Assembly: GCF_014879975.1 (NCBI RefSeq)
Contig: NZ_CP062500.1
Coordinates: 1 to 64,000 of the forward strand
Direction of reading: 5' to 3'
Length of the DNA: 64,000 bases
Source of the DNA: Vibrio bathopelagicus
GTDB taxonomy: Bacteria > Pseudomonadota > Gammaproteobacteria > Enterobacterales > Vibrionaceae
A program made the translations under genes and the position numbers. Positions 57,447-64,000 of the stretch are shown here, piece by piece. The first letter of the stretch is position 1. Each line of letters starts with the position of its first letter. Below the pieces are notes generated by a model. That model was not told where the DNA came from. It saw nothing but the letters and a program-made list of their open reading frames with translations, and did no database searches.

Positions 57447-58255
57447 ATCTATCGCATCGGAAATTCTTCAATTGTTGATTTTGAGTGCTAGGAACTAACC
57501 CATTTCGATATCTCGCATGACACCACTTCAGTCAAGCTCTCTCTATAAAACACCCCACTATCGATTTTCTAGATTTTCGCGTCTTAATTGAGATGAATGC
57601 TTTATGAAATGTGCAGATCTATATCTAATTTTATATAAATAAATCACTCAACTATTCGACAGATTAATGAGTTTGGTCTAAAGATTTTTATGAAAAGTGA
57701 AAACTGACCCCAAATTTGCTCACTAAGGCCTGTATTTGACAGCTTTCTTTACACTCAGTCGCTCAAAGTCTTCTCTAATTTATTAAACCTTTCGTTTTTC
57801 TAGTTTGTATTCGTTGAAATAATAGTAGAGGTTGAATGTATGGCTAAATGAGATCTATCTGGTTGTTTTATTTGCTTTAATTAATAAAGTTAGCGTTTGT
57901 TTCTATAGTGTTAATTGTTTTTTGGAATAATTATTTGTTTTTAGTGACTGGTAGTGAGATCTGCTTTTAACCACAGGTTTAACTCTACAAGTAAGTAGTA
58001 GTAAGGGGTTTGTGAGTATTTATTACCAACAATATGATGTTGTTTTTTCTTACTATATGCTCTCTATGTGAATGGTTATGTGGTGCTTTTGCTTGTTAAA
58101 CGTTTAATGTCGACTTTTTATCCTATTTTTGTTGCTTTTCTGTGAATTATTTGCCAAATTGTCAACCGTATAAAATATCAGAACAATATTCTGGTAAGAA
58201 TGGATTCAATTTTGCAGACAGGGCAGAGAGCTGCCAAAGCAGTAGAGGTCTGGTA
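57447..58255. other. AT-rich region without genes
   Basis: About 0.8 kb with no convincing reading frame. An in-frame extension of the following ATPase up to 58142 has no family support. The stretch 57700-57745 (GTGAAAACTGACCCCAAATT...) recalls terminal repeats of IS21-type elements but no transposase remains. It must contain the promoter of the peptide transporter; none is clear. Confidence 0.5.
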
Positions 58256-59983
58256 ATGTCACTTTTAGAAGTAAAAAATCTTCGTATCGAATACCCATCA
58301 CGTCATGGTGTACACGCTGCAGTAAAATCACTGTCGTTTAGCATTGAACGCGGCGAGATTGTCGGTGTTGTTGGTGAATCTGGCGCTGGTAAATCAACAG
58401 TAGGTAATGCTGTGATCGATTTACTAAGCCCTCCCGGTCGTATTGCGAGCGGTGAAGTGTTCCTTGATGGCGAAAAAGTATCGGGTTTATCTCCGGAAGA
58501 GATGCGTAAAGTTCGCGGCTCTAAGATTGGGTTTATCTTTCAAGATCCAATGACTTCTCTTAATCCTCTATTTACCGTAGAACAGCAATTAAAAGAAACC
58601 ATCCATGCCAATATGAAGGTATCGGATGCAGAAGCTTATCAGCGTTCATTAGACTTAATGAACCAAGTGGGTATCCCACAACCTGAAAACCGCCTTAAAC
58701 AGTATCCGCACCAATTCTCTGGTGGTATGCGTCAGCGTGTGGTTATCGCGATTGCATTGGCAGGCGAACCTGACTTGATCATCGCTGATGAACCAACAAC
58801 TGCTCTAGACGTATCTATCCAAGACCAAATCTTAGGCCTGATTCGCGATCTATGTATTAAGAAAAACGTAGGTTGTATGTTGGTAACCCACGATATGGGT
58901 GTTGTATCTAACGTGACTGACCGTGTTGCGGTTATGTACCGTGGTGATCTGGTTGAATTCGGCCCAACGAAACAAGTATTGGGTACACCTGAACACCCAT
59001 ACACGCACAGCTTGATTTCAGCCGTTCCTCGCTCAGACCGTAAACTCGACCGTTTCCCTCTTGTTAGCTACATCGAAGAAGCGCACGAGATGGAAGCCTT
59101 AGATGTAAAAAATCACTGGTTAGGTCAAAGCCAAGATCATCGTGAATACACAGGTCCGCTACTGAACGTAGAAAACGTTAACCTGCGTTTTACGACAAAA
59201 GATTCGTTCTTTGAAAGCCGTCGCGAGTATGTGCAAGCATCAAACAATGTAAGCTTTGAAGTGCATGAAGGTGAAACCTTTGGTCTAGTGGGTGAGTCTG
59301 GTTCTGGTAAATCGACGATTGCACGTGTTATTGCAGGTTTATACGCACCTAACTCAGGCAAAGTAACCTTTGAAGGTGTCGATCTTACTGGGCTTAAATC
59401 TGAAAAAGAACGTCGCCCAATGCGTCGTCAAATGCAGATGGTTTTCCAAAACCCGTATACGTCAATGAACCCGCGTATGAAGATTTTTGACATCATCGCA
59501 GAGCCAATTCGTTTCCATAAACTGACTCGCAACGAGAACGAAACTCGTCAGATTGTTCATGATTTATTGGATCATGTTGGTCTTGGACAAATGGCAGGGG
59601 TTAAATACCCACATGAATTCTCAGGTGGTCAGCGTCAGCGTATTTCTATCGCTCGTGCTTTGGCAACGCGACCTCGCCTATTGATCTGTGATGAACCAAC
59701 ATCTGCATTAGATGTATCGGTACAAGCGCAGATCCTAAACCTATTAAAAGATCTACAAGACGAGCTCAACCTAACCATGCTGTTCATCAGTCATGATTTA
59801 CCGGTTATTCGTCAGATGTGTGATCGTGTTGGTGTGATGCAGATGGGTACGCTACTGGAAGTGGCGCCTACAGAGCAGTTATTTAACTCTCCACAGCATG
59901 AATATAGCCAACACCTGATTTCTTTAATGCCTGAATTTACGGGTTTACGAGAAGAAAAAGCAGTGGCACAAGCCGCAATATAA
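58256..59983 (+). CDS. Peptide ABC transporter, fused dual ATP-binding protein
   Basis: One 575-residue protein with two complete ABC ATPase halves, equivalent to DppD and DppF joined (YejF/GsiA-like). Half 1: Walker A GESGAGKS (40-47), signature FSGGMRQRV, Walker B LIIADEPTTALD. Half 2: Walker A GESGSGKS (about 345-352), signature FSGGQRQRISIARAL, Walker B LLICDEPTSALD. OppD/F-type C-terminal extensions follow each half. ATG 58256 lies behind AGAGG. It powers the permeases encoded downstream. Substrate probably oligopeptides, not proven by sequence. Confidence 0.92.
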   Translation: MSLLEVKNLRIEYPSRHGVHAAVKSLSFSIERGEIVGVVGESGAGKSTVGNAVIDLLSPPGRIASGEVFLDGEKVSGLSPEEMRKVRGSKIGFIFQDPMTSLNPLFTVEQQLKETIHANMKVSDAEAYQRSLDLMNQVGIPQPENRLKQYPHQFSGGMRQRVVIAIALAGEPDLIIADEPTTALDVSIQDQILGLIRDLCIKKNVGCMLVTHDMGVVSNVTDRVAVMYRGDLVEFGPTKQVLGTPEHPYTHSLISAVPRSDRKLDRFPLVSYIEEAHEMEALDVKNHWLGQSQDHREYTGPLLNVENVNLRFTTKDSFFESRREYVQASNNVSFEVHEGETFGLVGESGSGKSTIARVIAGLYAPNSGKVTFEGVDLTGLKSEKERRPMRRQMQMVFQNPYTSMNPRMKIFDIIAEPIRFHKLTRNENETRQIVHDLLDHVGLGQMAGVKYPHEFSGGQRQRISIARALATRPRLLICDEPTSALDVSVQAQILNLLKDLQDELNLTMLFISHDLPVIRQMCDRVGVMQMGTLLEVAPTEQLFNSPQHEYSQHLISLMPEFTGLREEKAVAQAAI

Positions 59984-60018
59984 ATTTCAGCAGGTTAGAG
60001 GCTTAGCCTGCCTGAAAT
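59984..60018 (+). other. Intercistronic hairpin before the binding-protein gene
   Basis: ATTTCAG-CAGG pairs with CCTG-C-CTGAAAT (one bulge). No T run follows, so it is more likely an mRNA-processing or stabilising element than a terminator. Confidence 0.55.
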
Positions 60019-60079
60019 ACAATAACAGACGCAAATACAACAACTAGGGATCTGGATTCCCGCATGAAGGAGTTATGCA

Positions 60080-61633
60080 ATGAAAACCATGAAAAGCAAA
60101 TTAGCAGTAGCTTTGATGGCAGCTGGCCTAAGCTTTAGTGCAGCAGCAGCAGATATTACTGTTGGCTACGCAGCTGACCCAGTGTCACTTGACCCGCACG
60201 AGCAGCTATCTGGCGGCACACTGCAAATGTCTCACATGGTGTTTGACCCTCTAGTACGTTTCACTCAAGAGATGGATTTTGAAGGCCGCCTAGCGACAAG
60301 CTGGGAACGTGTCAATGAAACGACTTTCCGCTTTAATCTACGTCAGGGTGTTAAATTCCACTCAGGCAATGAACTGACAGCTGATGATGTTGTGTGGACA
60401 TTCGAACGTCTACAAGCATCTCCAGACTTTAAGTCTATCTTTACGCCTTACGAGAAGATGGTAAAAGTGGATGACTACACAGTTGAACTAGTCTCTAAAG
60501 CGGCTTACCCACTAGTACTACAAACAGCAACTTACATCTTCCCAATGGACAGCAAGTTTTACTCAGGCCAAACAGCCGAAGGTAATGACAAATCTGAGCT
60601 AGTTAAGCACGGTAACTCGTTCGCTTCTACAAACGTTTCAGGTACTGGTCCATTCATCGTAACTCAACGTGAGCAAGGCGTTAAAGTAACGTTTGAGCGT
60701 TTCAACGATTACTGGGATACAGAAACGAAAGGTAACGTAGATAAGCTAACATTGGTTCCAATCAAAGAAGATGCAACACGTGTTGCGGCACTTCTTTCTG
60801 GCGATGTAGACATGATTCACCCAGTAGCACCTAACGATCACAAGCGTGTTAAAAACGCTAAAAACATCGATCTAGTGACGCTGCCTGGTACTCGTATCAT
60901 TACGTTCCAAATGAACCAAAACAGCAACGAAGCACTTAAAGATGTTCGCGTTCGTCAAGCAATCGTTCATGCAATTAACAATGAAGGTATTGTTAAGAAA
61001 ATCATGAAAGGTTTCGCTACTGCTGCTGGTCAGCAAAGCCCAACAGGCTACGCGGGTCACGATGATGCACTAGTACCTCGTTACGACCTGAAAAAAGCAA
61101 AAGAGCTAATGAAGGAAGCGGGCTACGAAGATGGCTTTACGCTAACGATGATGGCGCCAAACAACCGTTACGTGAACGATGCAAAAGTTGCTCAAGCGTC
61201 AGCGGCAATGCTATCTAAGATTGGTATCAAAGTTGATCTTAAAACGATGCCTAAAGCGCAATACTGGCCTGAGTTTGACCTATGTTCAGCAGATATGATG
61301 ATGATCGGTTGGCACTCAGATACAGAAGATTCAGCTAACTTCAGTGAGTTCCTAACAATGACTCGTAACGAAGAAACGGGTCGTGGCCAATACAACTGTT
61401 CTGGTTACTCAAACCCAGAGATGGATGCAATTGTAGAAGCTTCTAATACTGAAACTGACCCAGTTAAGCGTTCTGAAATGCTGAAAGGCGTTGAAGCAAC
61501 ACTTTACAACGACGCAGCGTTTGTTCCTCTTCACTGGCAAAGTGAAGCGTGGGGCGCGAAGTCTAACGTAGGTGCAGCAGACATAGTAAACCCAATGGTT
61601 ATGCCTTACTTCGGCGACCTAGTTGTAAAATAA
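60080..61633 (+). CDS. Peptide ABC transporter, periplasmic substrate-binding protein
   Basis: A 517-residue family 5 extracellular solute-binding protein (DppA/OppA/SapA class). Signal peptide MKSKLAVALMAAGLSFSAAA with cleavage near residue 24. Family motifs include VSLDPHEQLSGGTLQMSHMVFDPLVRF, FNLRQGVKFHSG, TADDVVWTFERL, SGTGPFIV and RVRQAIVHAINNEGIV. It has no lipobox, so it is free in the periplasm. Strong AAGGAG precedes the ATG. It binds the cargo for the two permeases encoded downstream. Confidence 0.93.
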   Translation: MKTMKSKLAVALMAAGLSFSAAAADITVGYAADPVSLDPHEQLSGGTLQMSHMVFDPLVRFTQEMDFEGRLATSWERVNETTFRFNLRQGVKFHSGNELTADDVVWTFERLQASPDFKSIFTPYEKMVKVDDYTVELVSKAAYPLVLQTATYIFPMDSKFYSGQTAEGNDKSELVKHGNSFASTNVSGTGPFIVTQREQGVKVTFERFNDYWDTETKGNVDKLTLVPIKEDATRVAALLSGDVDMIHPVAPNDHKRVKNAKNIDLVTLPGTRIITFQMNQNSNEALKDVRVRQAIVHAINNEGIVKKIMKGFATAAGQQSPTGYAGHDDALVPRYDLKKAKELMKEAGYEDGFTLTMMAPNNRYVNDAKVAQASAAMLSKIGIKVDLKTMPKAQYWPEFDLCSADMMMIGWHSDTEDSANFSEFLTMTRNEETGRGQYNCSGYSNPEMDAIVEASNTETDPVKRSEMLKGVEATLYNDAAFVPLHWQSEAWGAKSNVGAADIVNPMVMPYFGDLVVK

Positions 61634-61648
61634 TCTAGCTTGCTAGAA

Positions 61649-61678
61649 TCGAGAGCCTGAAGCTTTTCAGGCTCTCGA
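61649..61678 (+). terminator. Hairpin after the binding-protein gene, partial terminator
   Basis: A perfect 13-bp stem TCGAGAGCCTGAA/TTCAGGCTCTCGA with loop GCTT, followed by the weak U tract ATTATT. It probably reduces read-through to the permease genes and protects the upstream mRNA. Confidence 0.65.
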
Positions 61679-61811
61679 ATTATTAAGAAATAGATTTAAG
61701 TTTCGGTATTTGGTCTTCCTTCAGTCTGGCTAAATACCTTTTTTAAGACTGAAATTTTTTATCTAGTCGCGGATTTTGATTAGATAGTCATGGATAGATA
61801 AGGGGCAAGGA

Positions 61812-62789
61812 ATGGTTACGTTTCTGGTCAAGCGCCTGTTTCAGGCACTGATAGTGATGTTTGTGATCAGTTTGGTGGCGTTTGCCATACAGGATAACCT
61901 GGGCGACCCGTTGCGTGAGTTAGTCGGTCAATCTGTTTCAGAATCGGAGCGTCAAGCGCTGCGTGATGAACTCGGCTTAAATGATCCCTTCATTACAAAA
62001 TACACTCGCTTTGTAGGCGCTGCTCTACAGGGTGATCTTGGTACTTCGTACTTCTTTAAGCGTCCGGCTGTGGACGTAATTCTCGATAAGCTAGTAGCCA
62101 CGCTAGAGTTAGTGTTTGGCGCTTCTATTATTATTGTTTGCCTGTCGATTCCACTCGGCGTTTACTCCGCTATTCACCCTAAGAGCTTTTTTACCAAGCT
62201 GATTATGGCGGGCAGTAGTGTCGGTATCTCGGTTCCTGTGTTCTTGACGGCCATTATGTTGATGTATGTCTTCTCTATCGAGTTAGGCTGGCTACCGTCC
62301 TTTGGTCGTGGTGATACGGCAAACTGGTTTGGTTGGGAATCTGGCTTCCTAACGCTTGATGGCTTGGCGCACCTTGTGCTTCCAAGTATTGCTTTGGCTT
62401 CAATCATGCTACCGCTGTTCATTCGTCTCGTGCGTTCTGAAATGCTGGAAGTATTGAGCTCGGAATACATCAAATTCGGTAAAGCGAAAGGCTTAGCGCT
62501 AAACAAAATCTATTACCAACATGCATTGAAAAACACCATGCTACCGGTACTTACCGTTGGTGGTGTTCAGATTGGTACTATGGTGGCATATACCATTCTT
62601 ACTGAAACGGTTTTCCAGTGGCCAGGTACAGGCTTCTTATTCTTAGAAGCGATCAACCGTGTAGATACGCCGCTGATTACCGCATACGTTATTTTTGTTG
62701 GTCTTATTTTCGTAGTGACTAACACGATTGTTGATTTGCTTTACGGTGTTATCAACCCAACCGTTAACATCACAGGGAAAGGAGCATAA
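61812..62789 (+). CDS. Peptide ABC transporter, permease (DppB type)
   Basis: A 325-residue inner-membrane permease with about six helices. The N-terminal TFLVKRLFQALIVMFVISLVAF is typical of DppB/OppB proteins, and the EAA loop that contacts the ATPase is visible as YIKFGKAKGLALNKIYYQHALKN. Start ATG 61812 follows AAGGGGCAAGGA. The stop lies three bases before the second permease. Confidence 0.93.
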   Translation: MVTFLVKRLFQALIVMFVISLVAFAIQDNLGDPLRELVGQSVSESERQALRDELGLNDPFITKYTRFVGAALQGDLGTSYFFKRPAVDVILDKLVATLELVFGASIIIVCLSIPLGVYSAIHPKSFFTKLIMAGSSVGISVPVFLTAIMLMYVFSIELGWLPSFGRGDTANWFGWESGFLTLDGLAHLVLPSIALASIMLPLFIRLVRSEMLEVLSSEYIKFGKAKGLALNKIYYQHALKNTMLPVLTVGGVQIGTMVAYTILTETVFQWPGTGFLFLEAINRVDTPLITAYVIFVGLIFVVTNTIVDLLYGVINPTVNITGKGA

Positions 62790-62791
62790 TC

Positions 62792-63730
62792 ATGGAACAG
62801 ACATCGACAGTGCCGTCTCGCTGGGAACGTTTTAAGCAATCAGACATTGTGTATTACTTCTTACGCGACAAAGTGGCAATGGTGAGCTTCGCCATTTTCT
62901 CAATCTTCTTAGTGATGGCACTAGCAGCACCTATTCTAGCGCCAACAGACCCGTACGACGTGACATCGATTGATATCATGGACTCAGAACTTCCACCATC
63001 ATGGATGGAAGACGGCGAAGATCGCTTCTTGCTAGGAACGGATGAGCAAGGCCGTGATATTTTATCGACCATGCTTTACGGTTCGCGTTTATCATTGACC
63101 ATTGGTTTCTTAGCCGTAGGTCTACAACTGACGCTTGGTATCATCATTGGCTTGTCTGCGGGTTATTTCGGTGGCCGTATTGATAGCTTCTTGATGCGTT
63201 TTGCAGATGTTCAGCTCTCTTTCTCGACCATGATGGTTGCGATCATTGTGTCTGCTATCTTTAAAGCAAGCTTTGGTAGTGACTTCTATGCGCAATACGC
63301 CGTTGTCATGCTAGTGGTAATCATTGGTATTGCAGAATGGCCTCAGTATGCACGTACCATTCGTGCATCAGTATTGGCAGAGAAGAAGAAAGAATATGTA
63401 GAAGCAGCTCGTGTGATGGGCTTTAAGGCGCCACGTATTATGTTCCGCCATATTCTGCCGAACTGTTTATCGCCAATTTTGGTTATCTCTACGGTACAGG
63501 TGGCAAATGCCATCATGTCGGAAGCGGCACTTTCTTTCCTAGGTTTAGGTTTGCCAGTCGACCAACCGTCACTGGGTGCCCTGATCAGTGCCGGCTTTAA
63601 CTACATTTTCTCTGGAGCATGGTGGATCACAGCATTCCCTGGTGTGCTTTTGGTAACACTCGTTCTAGTGATCAACCTATTAGGTGACTGGTTACGTGAC
63701 GTATTTAACCCTAAAATTTATAAAGGGTGA
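62792..63730 (+). CDS. Peptide ABC transporter, permease (DppC type)
   Basis: A 312-residue permease, the partner of the DppB-like protein. It has a cytoplasmic N-terminus, first helix at about 30-50 (VSFAIFSIFLVMALAAPIL), periplasmic loop with LGTDEQGRDILS and the EAA loop EYVEAARVMGFKAPRIMFRHILPN. It is the last gene of the transporter operon and is followed by a terminator. Confidence 0.93.
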   Translation: MEQTSTVPSRWERFKQSDIVYYFLRDKVAMVSFAIFSIFLVMALAAPILAPTDPYDVTSIDIMDSELPPSWMEDGEDRFLLGTDEQGRDILSTMLYGSRLSLTIGFLAVGLQLTLGIIIGLSAGYFGGRIDSFLMRFADVQLSFSTMMVAIIVSAIFKASFGSDFYAQYAVVMLVVIIGIAEWPQYARTIRASVLAEKKKEYVEAARVMGFKAPRIMFRHILPNCLSPILVISTVQVANAIMSEAALSFLGLGLPVDQPSLGALISAGFNYIFSGAWWITAFPGVLLVTLVLVINLLGDWLRDVFNPKIYKG

Positions 63731-63768
63731 TAACACGGATTGATTTTTAGTAAAAAAAATCACTAAAC

Positions 63769-63801
63769 TAAGAGCCGTAAGCAATTACGGCTCTTTTTTT
63801 G
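63769..63801 (+). terminator. Terminator of the peptide transporter operon
   Basis: AGAGCCGTAA, loop GCAA, TTACGGCTCT, then six T. Confidence 0.9.
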
Positions 63802-63919
63802 CTTAATGGATCTGGAACTTAGTATTATTGATATGGTCAATATTACTTAAAATGGAATTCATGTTTTATCGACATAGAATCGGTAACAATTAGCCCGCGA
63901 GGGTTTAAGTGGTGGTTAT

Positions 63920-64000
63920 GAAATTGACAATGAATGCTGTATGTCGTGCTGTGAGTAAAAATTATCGTATGGGGCTTATTGCTGCATCCCTCTTGGCATC
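63920..64000 (+). CDS. Start of an unidentified gene, cut by the window edge
   Basis: An open frame from ATG 63920 to the last base, 27 codons. The N-terminus MKLTMNAVCRAVSKNYRMGL ends in a hydrophobic run (IAASLLA) that could be a signal peptide or membrane helix. Too short to identify. Confidence 0.45.

Noticed and set aside
58142..58255. Longer N-terminus of the dual ATPase
   Set aside because: The 38 extra residues are not ABC-like, and ATG 58256 has AGAGG upstream.

Overview
The window is ordinary, well-preserved chromosome 1 of a Vibrio, most likely of the Splendidus clade. The genus call rests on the dnaA-dnaN-recF-gyrB start, the Vibrio-type rRNA operon with a Glu-Lys-Ala-Val tRNA spacer, and the ilvC-ubiK-RND pump-rep-cytochrome c5 order known from Vibrio cholerae. 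The clade is a weaker inference from overall protein and 16S character. The window opens on the first base of dnaA, so the replication origin itself is not included.

Layout. (1) 1-6.2 kb: replication block dnaA, dnaN, recF, gyrB. (2) 6.3-9.4 kb: a YjjU-type patatin phospholipase, the heat-shock chaperone ibpA behind a probable RNA thermometer, and avtA. (3) 9.7-21.2 kb: a complete 14-gene Tad/Flp (type IVc) pilus operon. It runs from pilin, prepilin peptidase, CpaB/RcpC, secretin, a small lipoprotein, TadZ, the TadA ATPase and the TadB/C platform to TadD, the pseudopilins TadE/F, the vWA protein TadG and an OmpA-domain protein. (4) 21.2-28.6 kb, minus strand: a PhoPQ-like two-component pair, a MalS-type alpha-amylase that is a lipoprotein here, and glyQS. 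(5) 28.8-36.5 kb: a yybP-ykoY manganese riboswitch ahead of a GDT1/MneA-type Mn exporter, two small membrane proteins, tusA, a LysR regulator, acuI and the fadBA beta-oxidation operon with a FadR-type operator. (6) 36.7-39.4 kb: yigZ-trkH-hemG, as in E. coli upstream of an rRNA operon. (7) 39.4-45.6 kb: a full rRNA operon (P1/P2 promoters, boxA sites, 16S, four tRNAs, 23S, 5S, distal tRNA-Ser). (8) 45.7-56.4 kb: ilvY/ilvC, ubiK, the vexRAB-type efflux operon with a perfect 18-bp palindrome upstream, rep, and cytochrome c5. (9) 56.6-57.5 kb: an Arg-His-Pro-His-Pro tRNA cluster, followed by a decayed copy of the tRNA-Pro 3' half plus terminator. (10) 57.5-63.8 kb: about 0.8 kb of AT-rich DNA without genes, then a peptide-type ABC importer (fused dual ATPase, binding protein, two permeases). 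The last 81 bases begin a further, cut-off reading frame.

I did not find a clearly undescribed system: no CRISPR array, no intact insertion sequence, no prophage and no recognisable defence island. The points most worth a second look are the RNA switches at ibpA and the Mn exporter, the tRNA-Pro scar and empty region behind it, the unassigned lipoprotein in the Tad operon, tandem DnaA-box-like repeats before recF, and candidate operators at vexR and fadB/yigZ.
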